This document shows, in pieces, positions 45,715 to 58,041 of a DNA stretch of 64,000 nt. How positions within the stretch are numbered: position 1 is the first letter of the stretch; each line of letters opens with the position of its first letter. The notes beneath the pieces were generated by a model. It was given only the letters and a program-made list of their open reading frames with translations, did not search any database and had not been told where the DNA came from. Both the position numbers and the translations under genes were made by a program. This DNA is from Turnera subulata (taxonomy: Eukaryota; Streptophyta; Magnoliopsida; Malpighiales; Passifloraceae): the NCBI GenBank assembly GCA_028386065.3, contig JAKUCV010005750.1, positions 312,944-376,943 of the forward strand. The letters are read 5' to 3'.

Positions 45715-46870
45715 TGAAAGTACTTCAAAGAACTACCATAGAGAATATTTGGTGAAAAGAGACTACAAAAATGACCCTATATATCTATGTGTTTTTATAA
45801 AAAGATCCATATGTGAATATGTTATCTTTTCTGGAAGAAATCTCCAAAGTCGTGCAATGTTTGAAGAAAGAGTTTGAGATGAAAGACTATGAAAAGACAA
45901 AAATTTATCTACATCTTCAAATTACACTTTTAAAGAATATGATTTTTTTTTTCATCAGACACATTATATCAAGAAGGTATTGAATAGATTTTAAATAGAC
46001 AAAGCACATCCATTAAGTATCTCGATGGTTGTGAGGTCACTTGATCAAAAGAAAGATATTTTTAGATCATATCTCAGCGTGATTGAAGCGTTAATATATC
46101 TTGCTAGTAATACAAAATCTGATATTTCTTTTGCTATCAATTTATTAGCAAAATATAGTTCCGCCTTAACTCGTAGACATTGGAATGCGATAAAACATAG
46201 TTTTCGGTATCTTTAGGATACAATAGGTATGGGACTATTTTATTCATATGTGCCCAAATCCGAATTAATTGGTTATGCAGAAGCAAATTATTTATCTAAT
46301 TCACATTAGGCTCGGTCACAAACAGGTTGTTTGTATATATATAGAGGAACTGTTATATCATGGCGATCTACAAAGCCGAGTATCGTTACCACCTCTTCAA
46401 ATGAAGCAAAAATTGTAGCCATATGAAGTCAATCGAGAATATGTTTGTCTAAGATTGATGACACAACACATCCGAGTTTTATGTGGATTAGATAGTGGAA
46501 ACACATTCTAATGATGATTTTTTTAAAGACAATGTTGCCTACATTGCACAATTGGATGAAGGGTACATCAAAGACGATCGGATAAAGCATATCACCAAAG
46601 TTCCTTTTCACTCACGTTCTTCAGAATAAAGAGGATATTTGTGTTCAACGAATACTTTTAAGTGGAAACCCTTGTAGATCTACTTGTGAAATTACTTCCC
46701 GCTTCAACTTTTGAAAAGTTAATAAAGAAGATGTGGTGACTTCAAGATATCAAAGGATGCCAAAATAAGGGGGAATAGAATACGCACTGCACTCTTTCTT
46801 CCTTCACCAAATTTTTATCTCACTGGATTTTTTCTGGTAAGGTTTTTGACGAGGTTATTCTCCCTAAGTG
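45715..46870 (+). pseudogene. Ty1/copia pol remnant (end of RT, RNase H, 3' end)
   Basis: Decayed copia pol. The RT end reads LKKEFEMKDYEKTKIYLHLQ. The YVDD region appears deleted just before it. Then MVVRSLDQKKDIF, the LIYLASNTKSDISFAINLLA block, TRRHWNAIKH, and the RNase H part with SQTGC and ISWRSTKP motifs over several stops and frame changes. Past the coding end, a purine-rich AAATAAGGGGGAA near 46760 and a TGCACTCTTTCTTCC...CACTGGATTTTTTCTGGTAAGG stretch (to about 46865) look like the polypurine tract and start of a copia LTR. No 5' part is present. Sense is plus. Confidence 0.82.
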
Positions 46871-46874
46871 TATT

Positions 46875-47489
46875 GTACAATGATATTCAAGGGGGACTCT
46901 AAGACCAAGTTCTTGGCCGAATGATATTGGGACAGGCTGTGATGTCTTTGGAAAGACATTGTTAGAGCTAGGGATGAGGAAGGGAGTGGAGGTTCAGATG
47001 GTGTCTTGAAGGCTCTGGTTCAAATGGAAGTAGAGAACGAGAGTAGGTGTAGGTTTTTGTATGACAGTTGGTTGGAATGCGGAATTTTAAAAGATCTGTT
47101 CCCTGGTTTGTTTACCATATCATTCAATAATGAGGTAAGTCTCTTAGAGGGTTTTATTGAAGATGGAGGCATTTGGGCTTGGAAACCCAAATGGCAGAGG
47201 AAACTATATTCATGGGAGATAGAGGAGGAGAACAAGTCAAGAAGAAGTTTGGCTAATGTAGTTCTCAGGAGAAGCAAGATTGATACTTTCCATTGGAGAG
47301 CTAATAAAGAAGGGAGCTATTCTGTCAAATCAGGATCCCAAGAATGCCTCAAGTCTTCAGTTTCTCTCAACAAGAAAACATTGGTATGGTTGAAAGTAGG
47401 ACCACCTAAAGCCGAGTGTTTTTGCTGGATGGCACTTTTTCCACTCAACATCATTTGCATTGGGGAGCCATTTTGTCCCTTTTGTCGGA
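46875..47489 (+). pseudogene. LINE (non-LTR retrotransposon) ORF2 C-terminal part, before a solo-LTR insertion
   Basis: From about 46935 the frame reads LWKDIVRARDEEGS, then FLYDSWLECGILKDLFPGLF, WAWKPKWQRKLYSWE, TFHWRANKEGSYSVKSG, and LVWLKVGPPKAECFCWMALF. This is the zinc-binding region after the reverse transcriptase (zf-RVT) in plant L1-type LINEs, ending in a CPFCR knuckle part. It stops at 47489, where an LTR starts, and continues at 50334. The 5' part, including endonuclease and RT proper, is absent, as in most LINE copies. Confidence 0.82.
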
Positions 47490-50328
47490 TGTGAGCACCA
47501 CGCCGCCCGCCCGGTTGGCGGGTATATCGCCTTGTTACCGTGGTTTAAATTCGATGGCCTGAAATTCGTGATAATTCGTATGAACTAGCTTAACTTGAGC
47601 GGAGAGAACAGATTCAATGATTTTCGAGAAAGACAAATTAACTGCTTCCCAAAGAACCATCATTCCAAGAATATTCCTAGATATATACTGGAGGAGTCAC
47701 AAATGATCTCACTTAAAACCCAGCAACCATAGACAAAATATGCTTGTACAGTATTCGCACTTTCGGCTAAGTTTGTTCAAAGAGGCTATCACAAATCCGA
47801 ACAAACTCACGTAAATACTGGGCACACATTGTTCTTGGTGTTCTCTTGATTGTCTTTCAGACAAGGAGTCGTTACCCAAGTTTGATTAGGAAAACTTGAG
47901 AAAAACCCGTTGCTGACTTTGGATAAGCACAGATCTCGAAACCAAGAGGAGGGTCCAGGGATTCGTTTATCGTGGAGCACCATCTTCACTAAGACAATGC
48001 TGGTGATATTGTATGCCAAAGTCGATGTGTACGTTTCTTATTTCGATCATATACTTCATGTGAACAAAACAAACAAACAAATAAAAATACATAGAATGCA
48101 TAACATTTACATATTTGAGCTTGCGCCTCATCCACTTGAGACTGCCTATGTAACCCCCCAAAGCTCTCGTAGTTCTTCTAAATTGGGATCCCCAAGGTTA
48201 ACCTAGGTCTTCTTCTAGAGTTGACCCGATCCTCACTTAAACGAACTTCTGAACCCCGTGCTAGAATAATGGGCTTAGTTTCTCAAAGCACTGTACTAAG
48301 TGCGTGGAATCACTCTTCTAAAAAAGTGTCTCAAAACAAATGCATTGTAAAAAACACATTTGGGCATTAAAAGTGAATTTTTAATGCAAACTTATGTCAT
48401 TTCCATGAATGGCTGAAATTTTGATACATAAACTTGTGGAATTTTCAAAGAATAAGGATGAACAAGTTTTGAAAACATGTAATGGTTTAGTCGAAAACCC
48501 TTTTTTCTAGGTCTATGTGTCTATACATAGACAAATGCTTGACAGGGATGATGTTCTGCTTTTCATGGTTGTATTCAGACATGAAACATCGATACAAAAA
48601 GGGTGATTGGTTGTCAAAACATTCATTTCTGTTCTTTAACATATTCTTTTAGAAAGGTGTTTTTGGCAAAGGCATCTTGTGTTTGGAAAACAACGATTTA
48701 AGAATTTTTCTTTGAAAAGGTAAAATTTTGAGGAAAGATTGGCTCTTTATGCATCAAAACTCTTTTTGGACAAACGTGTGTAGATTTGACAAAAGAATGC
48801 ATTTATAAAGGTACTTATGCCCAAAAGAGTTCACAAAAAGCATTGTTGAAAAATAGTTGAAATCATCATTGAAGGTACCATTAATGATTGAAGGCACAAT
48901 CTTTGAAGATATCGCCATCATTGAAGGAAAAGCATTGTGAAAAAACAAGTTTTAAAAGATTTTCGTATCAAGCACAGAAATTGGTTTAGGACCTATCCTA
49001 GTAGACATACCTATTTCATCCTTGGAGACCACCCTAACATGCAAAACATGCAAACTAACACATAAACAAACATAGAAATAAATATGCAAACAAAATAATG
49101 CAAGGATGCAAATATAATATTTATAATGAATTGGATGCAACACGAACAAACATATACGTCTATAAAAGTAAGTGGGTTTCCATATGTGTTAGCGAGTACC
49201 GAAACAATTTTAGCATTTTTAGGGTCCAAATGGGATGCCGACGAATAATCCGAAGAAATTTCGGCATTACGACGGCGTAGAACGGCAAAAGTACCGGGCA
49301 ACTACCCGGCATTACGACGTCCTATAACGACGAGAATGCAAGAGATAATTCTGGCATTACGACGGCATAGCTTCAACGATTTGCTAAAATGGTTTCAGCA
49401 TCGTAACTAAGATGGAAACCCGAAAGCGAACCTTAGACACAGAGAGAGAGAGCTCTAACCCGCAAAAAGATGCCTAGGAAGACGACGACTTCGTGCCCGA
49501 ATCCCGACTTAGAAGGGGACAAGAGAGGTAGAATAGGGCGAATATCAAACCCTTTATTTTCAACTTAGAGGGGGACGAGAAGGAAGGTTGAAAAATGCAA
49601 AGACATGCACTGAGGAGTAACTACTCCTGGGGTGAAGAAAAATGAAAGGAGGGGATCCCTATTTCTAGTTTTTCTAGGGATAGTGTGGCCATAATTATTT
49701 TTCTAGCTCAGGCCATTAGTTCATTTTGATGGCAAAGATTGCCAGTGGCCATGGCCTGAAGCCAAAAGATGTTGCTCTCGCGAATCTGGCCCACCGGGAA
49801 CTTGGAAAATTTTCAAAAAAAATGACAAGTACGTCTTGATATCTGGATATCCCCCAAAAGTTTCGTGAAATTCTGGCAAATACACGATTTTTGAAAACGG
49901 ACTAGCTTGGCCAACCTTGCCTTTGAAAGGCCTAATTGGGCCCACCTCATGTGTATGCCCTCCCCTGGGCATTTTTTCAATCAAAAATTTTGCGTACTTC
50001 CTCTTTGAAACCACCACGGCTTCATTTCCGAACCCGAATGACTCCATTCATGGCCCGTATGTCGTCGTTTTGAGCTTGGATTGATTTGACTGTGATCGGG
50101 GCGTTTTCGGGCCAAAAATGCGAAAATTTGGCCAAGTCCCAAAAAAATTCCAAGAAAATTCCGGAAAGTCCCGAAATGTCTTTAGCACGACAAATTGATG
50201 GATAGATGGTCCCCAAGACCCTCAAAAAATATATTTTTTGGATTTTTCAGACTCTAAAAAGTGGCGTAGTTCGGATGCAACACAAAAAAATAACATGAAA
50301 ATGGGTGAGCAAAATTTGGATGCTGACA
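47490..50328. mobile_element. Solo LTR (2839 bp) inserted in the LINE remnant
   Basis: Starts TGTGAGCACCACG and ends GGATGCTGACA; the ends are imperfect inverted repeats of each other. The flanks TCGGA (47485-47489) and TGGGA (50329-50333) form a 5-bp duplication with one change. The LINE protein frame is continuous if the insert and one duplication are ignored, which supports both boundaries. No PBS, polypurine tract or pol is seen, so it is most likely an LTR left by LTR-LTR recombination. The strand is not determined. Small frames inside it (47807-50553) have no domain. Bases 49250-49400 hold short ACGACGGCGTAG-type repeats. Confidence 0.72.
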
Positions 50329-50333
50329 TGGGA

Positions 50334-50850
50334 CTAAATTAGATACAAGAGATCACTTATTTATTTACTGCAGGTTCTCTTGGAGTGTGTGGATGAAACT
50401 ATCAAGGTGGTGGGGAGTTGCGTGGTGCTTGCCTTCTAGATTGGAGGAATGTTTTGAACAGTGGTATGGCCTAACCGGTTCAGTCTGGTCGAGAGACCCT
50501 TGGATGTCTGTTTTCTTTGCTGCTTTGTGGAGCATCTGGTTATGCATGAACAAATTTTGAAGACCTAGTGATGGATGGAGAGAAACTGGTGGATATTATT
50601 TTGCTAAGATTGCTTTCATGGATAAAATCGAATCATCCTTCTTTTCCGATTACAGTCTATCAGATGTCATTAATTCTGCAGAATCTTTCAAATTATGGCG
50701 AGGCACAAGGTGCATTCATACCCATGTATATCTTTTTACGTTGAGTTGTGTATCTAGCCTTCCTGTCTAAACTATGTATACTTCCACCTGCTGTGGCTGT
50801 GTTTGTAATATTTTGCAATAAAATCTTCGTTTATATCAATAAAAAAACCT
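50334..50850 (+). pseudogene. LINE 3' end after the solo LTR
   Basis: Resumes the zf-RVT frame (RDHLFIYCRFSWSVW, then RWWGVAW) and runs through several stops to a 3' untranslated region ending ATATCAATAAAAAAACC at about 50850, a typical poly(A)-type LINE tail after an AATAAAATC motif (50818). Together with 46875-47489 it is one 5'-truncated LINE. Confidence 0.8.
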
Positions 50851-53715
50851 TCCCTAAAATTTGGAAAAAAGTGAGGGTAAAATAATAATTTCTTATTTAT
50901 TTAATTAAATTATAAATATGTTTTAGTTTATCAATTTTTTTTGGGCTAGACGTGTATTCTTTGTTCGAATATCCTATGATTGAGATTTTTTAAAATAGGA
51001 AATGCATTCATACCTTACCATTCTATGTAAATAACTTACCTTTTTATGCTATTTACTTCTTGAAAATTTTATTCAATTGCTATACAATATAATATATCCA
51101 TATAGTTCTAGTATGCACAAATACAATGCCAATAATTTTATAGTGAGTGGATTTTATATAATAGAAATTCTACTCATTGTTATATCATCATAATTTTTAA
51201 TTGAAAATTTAAATTATAAAAAATAATTATTTAATTAAATTCTTGTTTAAAATATATAAATTTGTTATTTTTATTTTCATAAAATTTTTTTATTAATCTT
51301 ATATTACTACTCAAATTGACAAAGAATTTTTTTGGCCGAGATTCAATTATTTTATACATTTGAACAATATTAATTAAAAATTTAATAATAGCAAAATTTA
51401 ATAATAGCAATCAATGTTTAAACTTTACAATTATGATTTAGAATATAATTTTCTGATATTTTAATTATTTAATTCTATATTATAATATTTTAATCAAATT
51501 TTAAAATTCTATTTTACTATATTTATAAAATTTTATAATAAAATTTTAGTACATAAAATTTCCCCTCCTACTTAAAAATTCTGGATCCGACCATCAAGCC
51601 TATATTATTATCATTATTATCATTAATAATGTATTTGACCTCCAATTTTATGATAATTATATTTTTTTTCGAGATAACGGATTATAAGTTGCTTAAAAGT
51701 TTACACCGCAAACTTTACACCGACACCAATGAAGGGAGGGGGCCCTCAACAACCCTCAGTTTTGGGGATTTTTCATATACTAGTTTTTGTGCAGTGCGAT
51801 GCACGTGTTACAATTTTGTTTTTTAAAAATAATTTTTGAGTAATTTTAATTTTTCATTCTTTTAAATTAGGTGAAATATTCTCATTATTATTTTTATTTT
51901 CATTGATAAACTACAAATTATTAATATAATAATTACCTTATATTTAACATCTATAAAATAATTACCTCCTCTAATAATATTTTTTGTATTTTGATTAAAT
52001 TATAATATATTAAGCATGAACCATGTTTATATGAAAGACTTTGATATTTGTAAATATTGAGCTAACATAATATTTGAAAAATTTTCGTAAATCATTTACC
52101 ATTGTACTCTCCTATTTTGATGTCTGAATTGCAATGACTTGGTTTTTTGTCTTCATTTTCCCTCCTGCTCCGCCAAATCACCCCATAGGATTAGGGTTAA
52201 TTGTTCATTCCTGAATATAAAATAACAATTAGTATTAAATAAAGAAAAATATTTTTGGTAAAAACTATTATACTTTAAATGATTTTTTTCCTTACTTTTC
52301 ATTCCTCACTATCAATTCTCTTCTTTGGCTCTTATTTATACCCGTTTGGTACTTCACCTTGATCACAATGCCTAGTAAGTCTATTCAAAGACATTATGAA
52401 TACTTAAATTGTTTAATTAAATATAATTATTTTAATTAAAGAATGGTTAGTATTCTTACCTATTTGCTTTCCTTTCTCACACTTCTCAGCATCACCAAAC
52501 TCGACGAATTTGTATTTCAGCACATTTGTTGAAATCAGAGTTGTAGCCTCTTTTGCGGTTGTTAAGTTTGATAATATTATTTCCACATTCTAGTTGACTG
52601 TTGCAAATTTTGGATCTGACTATTTTGCCGTTCCATTCATAAGTAAGTAAGTTTTGTCTTTCTGAAACATATCTCTGAATTTCGTCACTCCTTCACTAAA
52701 TATTATAGCTTGTATATTTGTGCTCCGTTGATGTGAGCCAGAAAATAATATTAAAATATGAATATTAGTTGCGGAGTTAAAATATTATTAAACAGAATAT
52801 GTATTTTACCTCATTATCTACAAAAATAACTTTCCATCTTTCACCTTCTGAGCTTTCATTGTTGTAGGAATCTATAGAGCCTCGCCTCATCACCAATACT
52901 TTGAGGTTGAACTTCTTTGGATCTTCTTGCTTGTTTTCTTGTAATTTATTGATGCAAATGCACTGTAGCTCGCCTATTAATTTTTTAATCACTGAGAAAT
53001 AACATTAAAAATTGGATAAACAAACAATATTATAATATTAGATTTCTGTTAATCCGCATTAATTAATAAGTTAGGTAATAAAATTATCGAACTTAAAATT
53101 AGTTGAGGATTTAACTGTAGAGTTAAATGATACAATTTTTTTAATAGAAATTTTAAATTCAATAACACATTAATTTTTTTAAAAAAAATCAATGATTAAT
53201 TATTTGAGAGGCACAATATGGATTGTTTGTGTTTAGAAAATTAACTAAAGTTAACGAAGTGTATTATGGTTTATGATTCTTTTACACATACTCCACCATT
53301 CAAAAAATTAGCCAAATAAGAAAACCCAAGCAACCAAATTATAAGATGATTATTATAATGATAAATTAAGCTTAAATAAATCACAATATCTCATAATTAA
53401 AACACTGTTATCGACAAACGAAACATCAGGGAGCTGATAATATGAATCAGGATCTGTCCTGATCTGATCTACATGCATAATTGTTTTGATATATAATGAA
53501 ATACATCTTACTGACCAGTAAAAATTAATAAATAAAATAAAATGTTGTACTTCAACTCGAGCTCTTCAACTAAACACTAATTCGTTTTCATATCTTTGCA
53601 AAACAAACAGTTCTTGCGGCGTGATAATATTGGTAACATTCTCGTCTAAAAAGGGTTTCTTGCCAGTTCTAAGGAAAAACAAGGGTAAATAAATCATAGC
53701 ATCTCATAATTGGAA
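50851..53715. other. AT-rich intergenic DNA
   Basis: No supportable gene. Contains a short ATTATTATCATTATTATC run (51603-51625). Around 52480-52990 the minus strand has two short protein-like stretches, but with stops and no motif I can name; they may be the debris of an old element. 53375-53715 contains parts of a local repeat also present right of the next element (GGCGTGATAATATTGGTAACAT at 53619 and a close match at 54851). Confidence 0.55.
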
Positions 53716-54795
53716 CAATAATGCTAGAGTTATTAACAATTTGTTACTAAGAGTGTGTTACTAACATATGTGGCATGTGCCACATCATTATCTAATTAAT
53801 TTATTAAAAACCTTTTACAAATATATACGGTAAGTGCCACATCATTATCTAATTAATTGTGAAAATATTTTTCTTTAACTCCTATTTATTTTGTCATATC
53901 TCGCTTTTTTTTTTTTAACTTTCACTCGGGCTTTTACCATTTTTAAATCTTATGATCCTTTGCATAAACCCTAATTTTATGAAATCTAATCCCCAAATTC
54001 CCAACTCTCGTCACAACATGATAGCTGAATGGTAAGTAGCCAATAGAGCTGGTAAAAGATTCAAAGGATGGCTCAATCCATGGTTCTACCGAGACTGTGC
54101 ATTTAACAACGAGTCAGATTGAGGAAAATGCAAAGAGTATTTCGTGCCTTGACAATGGCACTTGCCTTATCATCGTGTTGAAGTTAATGGGGCATCTGCT
54201 TGTGCTCATTTTTTAAAAAAAAACTATTCTGCTTGGGCTCTTGAAAATGGCCTAGCAAAGAAAGATGATAAAAAAGGTGTTGTAGTGTATAACGGACACT
54301 ACCATGTCTTTAGTGAAGGCGAACTTCAAAGGTTAACAATTGTAGTTGATGAACAATGCAGTGGTAGTTGATCGATTTTTTGACAAGTCAAACTCGCATA
54401 TTATCTCTGAGCAGGCCTCATGACCAAAATACCTTGAGAGTGGATGCTACCAGCTGCTGAGTAGTTCTATTGCGTTTGTAGAAGGGCCTTGGTGTGTTTT
54501 AGATTGGGAATTAGGGGATTAGAATTCATAAAATTAGGGTTTATACAAAGGACCATAAGAATAGAAAATGGTAAAAACCGAGTGAAAGTTGAAAAAATAA
54601 ATTAGTGGGAGATATGACATAATAAATAGGAGTAAAAGAGAAATATTTTCACAATTAATTAGATAATGATGTGGTACTTACCATATATATTTGTAAAAGA
54701 ATTTTAATGAATTAATTAGATAATGATGTGGCACATGCCACATATGTTAGTAACACACTCTTAGTAACAAATTGTTAGTAACTCAAGCATTATTG
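53716..54795. mobile_element. Mutator-like element with long TIRs and captured sequence (Pack-MULE-like, 1080 bp)
   Basis: A perfect 9-bp duplication TAATTGGAA flanks it (53707-53715 and 54796-54804). The TIRs begin CAATAATGCTAGAGTTA and CAATAATGCTTGAGTTA and stay alike for about 280 bp, including GTGGCATGTGCCACATCATT and an ACTTTCACTCGG block. The central 450 bp (54010-54480) is not TIR and has protein-like sequence on the plus strand. No transposase. Long TIRs, a 9-bp duplication and foreign-looking cargo define a Pack-MULE. Confidence 0.92.
54020..54371 (+). pseudogene. Captured gene fragment in the Pack-MULE-like element
   Basis: Low-stop plus-strand sequence between the TIRs. Before the open part are KRFKGWLNPWFYRDCAFNNE and KCKEYF blocks broken by stops. 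The open frame 54162-54371 (69 codons) reads on with VEVNGASACAHFL, WALENGLAKKDDKKGVVVYN and YHVFSEGELQRL. I do not recognise the parent family. Composition is more gene-like (richer in G/C and charged residues) than the AT-rich surroundings. Short size, stops and TIR context mark it as transduplicated host sequence, not a working gene. Confidence 0.55.
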
Positions 54796-54870
54796 TAATT
54801 GGAATAGTGTTATCGCCTAGGACAACAAACATAACATCGTTTGCTCTTGTGGCGTGATGATATTGGTAAC

Positions 54871-55220
54871 ATAGCCTAGGACAACAAACATATATAACAT
54901 CGTCATAAAGTCAGCCCGTAGCAATTTTTAAAGATTTACAGTAGAATCAATTGGATTCTGGTAGCGATATGTACGTAGCAATTTTTAAAGATTTACTACA
55001 ATTGTATTCGGTCGGTAAGAAAAGTAGAATTCGATTTACAATGGGATTCGGGTACCTTTTTAGACATAGAATCCAATCTAACATAGCCTAAGACAACAAA
55101 CATATATAACATCGTCATAAAGTCATCCCGTAGCAATTTTTAAAGATTTACAGTAGAATCCAATTTACAATTGGATTCAGGTAGCGATATGTACGTAACA
55201 ATTTTTAAAGAAGAGGGTAT
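54871..55220 (+). repeat. Tandem duplication, about 212-bp offset
   Basis: ATAGCCTAGGACAACAAACA at 54871 recurs as ATAGCCTAAGACAACAAACA at 55083. Both are followed by CATCGTCATAAAGTCA, GTAGCAATTTTTAAAGATTTACAG and GTAGCGATATGTACGTA. A partial third unit begins near 54815. A local tandem repeat, non-coding. Confidence 0.8.
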
Positions 55221-55344
55221 TTTGGTATTTCAATTTTGCAAGTTTTAGGACTTCGTGCTTTTATATATAGTATAGATAGGCTTATTCGTAAAATTTATTT
55301 AATTATTACTTTATAACAAGTTTTCCTTATTATATATGCATTGC

Positions 55345-55480
55345 TAACACTCCATGTAGTGATATTTCTCTCAGTTTGGTTTCTAGAGGTTCATGGGTTT
55401 AATCCCTGTGGATAGGATTAAGGCTGATTTTGGTGCCAATTGCGGCTAGTTTCTAAGTTTTAATATAAAAAAAAAATATT
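55345..55480 (+). mobile_element. Possible SINE-like fragment
   Basis: Contains GGTTCATGGGTTTAATCCC, which resembles a tRNA-type B box within an extended arm, followed some 60 bp later by TAATATAAAAAAAAAATATT, an A-rich tail. The A box is not clear and no flanking duplication was found. Weak call. Confidence 0.3.
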
Positions 55481-56135
55481 ATACATGCACTTGTTAAAAA
55501 CTTTTCAACTTACCTTAGTAATCTAACATTGTTTGAGACAAAAAAAAAATCTAATTTCTTCTAGAGTATAATAATTTTTTTGAAATAGTAAATTTAATTA
55601 CACTATACATCATTAAATTATATTTTTCAAAAAGAATATATAAATTACGAATTATTAAAGATAGTTTTAATTATATTATTTCATTATAATTATTTTTCGT
55701 ATTCAATAAAAATTTTCCAAATTTGATTAATATTAATAATAATTTAATTAATAATTATAACATAACTATTTATAGTTGACCTTCCATGAATGGAATTCGA
55801 GCTCTCAACTTAATAGGAGTCTTGATTCTTTAAAAATAATTTATAGGTTTAAACGAGAGCAGCATTGGTGGCATTGTATTTTTCAAGATGCTAGCAAAAA
55901 AATCTAGTATGCCAGTAATCACTTTTGTCGATTTGTAGGACATATGCAACTATAAAGGATCCTTGATCAATGAATGCAACTATATTATTGACCAAAAGAA
56001 GTCCACAATGTAGGTTTGCACTTCTACGTAGCCTAGAGAACATGTGGCCAACTTGCAATAATAATATATTTATCCATCGTAACATTTACGACAAATATAT
56101 ACATCAGATATTAGTATTATATAGGTCAGAGCAAG
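55481..56135. other. AT-rich stretch before the family C element
   Basis: No gene seen. A 64-codon minus frame at 55891-56085 has no recognisable motif. Ends GCAAG, the presumed left target-site copy of the element at 56136. Confidence 0.5.
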
Positions 56136-56464
56136 TGTAACAGCCGGGGTAAAAATTTTGGATTTTTACCGGACTGTAGAAGTCTATTTAGCGTGATTTA
56201 CTGTTGAATTAATCTTGAGTAATTAATTCAAGGTAAATCGGGAGACGTTTTTCGAAACCGAAGGTTCTCCCGCGCTCAAGATTTTCCCGCGGATTTTTCG
56301 AACTAAGTTGGTATTTTTCGGGTTTCGGAATTTCTCGGAAAATCACGCCGGAAAATAACTAAGGAGATATCGGTTATTTTCTGGTCCGGATCGGATTCGC
56401 CCGTAATACAGACGGATTTGCATTATTTGGCTCACATGATAAATAGTATTTTTTTTTTTTCAGT

Positions 56465-56790
56465 TTATAAGGAGGGCAGCCGGTGGAGGGGAGGAGAGGT
56501 GAAGAAAAAAAGAAGGAAAAAAAAGAGAGGGGAAAAAAAGAGAGAAAAAGAAAAAGGAGAGGAAAAAGAAAAAAAAGAGGAAAAGAAAAAGAAAAATAAA
56601 TAAATAAATAAATACAGAAAAAAAAGAGAAAATAGTGAGAGAGGTAGAAGAAAAAAATAGAAAGAAAAAAAGAAATGAAAAAAAAAGAAATAAAAAAAAA
56701 GAAACACAAAAAAAAGAAAAGAAAAGAATTCAAAAAAAAAAGAGAGAAATTCGGAAAAAGAGGAAAAAAATAAAAAAAAAAGAAACGGGT
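56465..56790. repeat. Polypurine tract in family C LTR (copy 1)
   Basis: About 325 bp of nearly pure A and G on the plus strand with a short AAATAAATAAAT run. The second LTR has it at 61725-62025 with length differences. Long frames across it on either strand are compositional. Confidence 0.85.
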
Positions 56791-56826
56791 GAACTGTTCA
56801 TCGTCACCTCCGCCACTGCACTGTGC

Positions 56827-57126
56827 ATGCCGGCCCGTTCTCCTCCGTCACGAGCTCCACCGCCACCTCCAGGAGACTCGCCTCGACGTCGCCTATCGAC
56901 CGCCGACGCCCCCGTAAGGTTACGCCACCGGACGCACGCGCAGGAGGCGTTGACCCGCCGGTTTCCCCGCGGATCTGGCTCTCCTCCTCACTGCTCCGCC
57001 ACCGCGCCGCCTCGCGCCGAGGTTCCATCGTCCTTGGGGTCGCCGCCTCACGCTGACCTCGCGCCTGCTGCTCCGTCGCGCTCGCCCTTCTTCTCCCGCC
57101 GTCGCGCTGCGTCAACCCGCTGGTAA
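56827..57126 (+). other. GC-rich block with 99-codon frame and splice-donor-like end in LTR (copy 1)
   Basis: ATG at 56827 opens a Pro/Ser/Arg/Ala-rich frame (MPARSPPS...) that stays open to a TAA overlapping CTGGTAAGG at 57118-57126. The same frame is open in the other LTR (62065-62364) with several amino-acid differences. The stop sits exactly at a GT donor consensus, so the block may be a 5' leader exon spliced out to the interior rather than a protein gene. Family B LTRs have a similar GC-rich block ending at GTGTGGGTAAGT. Confidence 0.45.
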
Positions 57127-58041
57127 GGCCGGGTTTTACCCGTCTCCTTGCCGGGTCGCGCCCTTCCTGGGTTGGATCCGGGTTGGGTTTGTTTTGTTTT
57201 TTTTCTTTTTTTATTTAGTATATATGTGTATATATATAATCTGTTATATAGTTACTGGTAATTAATTTGAGAAAAAATATATATATATTTTTTTTGAAAA
57301 AAATATGGACAGTTTTAATCATGGTTTTTTTGGGAGAAAAATATTTATTTTGATTCTTGGAAAATTAATATAACTATATTTTGTTTGAACAATATTAATA
57401 TGTTTTATACCAAGATATATATATTCTGAAAATTATATATGCCTTGAAATTAATTTCTGGAAAATTTAATATGTATATTATTTTGGCTGGAAAATTATGA
57501 TTGTGGTATATGTAAATAAATATGTATTTTAGAAATTAAATTTAATTATATTTGTGTTGGAAAATTTAATTGTATATGTATTTAGAAAAAATAAATACTA
57601 TATTTATTTTCTGAAAATTATAAATAGCTTATTATTTTCTGGAAAAATTATGGATATTATTATTTTGGAAATTTTGGTTATTTTATGAAAATATATTTTT
57701 AAAGAGTTTTAATTAAAGTATAGTACCGAAATTATATTCGGAAATACGTTCGGTAAATTATTTTCGATAAAAGATAATAAATAAAAGACATGTAATCGGG
57801 ATGAGTTATTACGCATTTTGGGCATCATAGTATACCGAATATGTGCATTTATGTGTATGTATGATTTTGTGTATAGGTTTGGATATCGGGCAGTTTCCCG
57901 AGGAGCCGGCGTCGGACCGGTCATTATTTCCGAAATTGAGTAATCGGCCAAGGTGAGGATGGATTTCCTTCAATATGTGCCTATATTACTCGGTATTGTG
58001 TTTGTTGTTTATTGCATGATGCTTTTGTTGTGTTCTGGTTC

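Noticed and set aside
51700..51760. Peptide NEGRGPS resembling the GH1 exon 2 motif
   Set aside because: Plus strand, opposite to the GH1 gene. The next residues do not match IWDTF and no splice sites fit. Coincidence.
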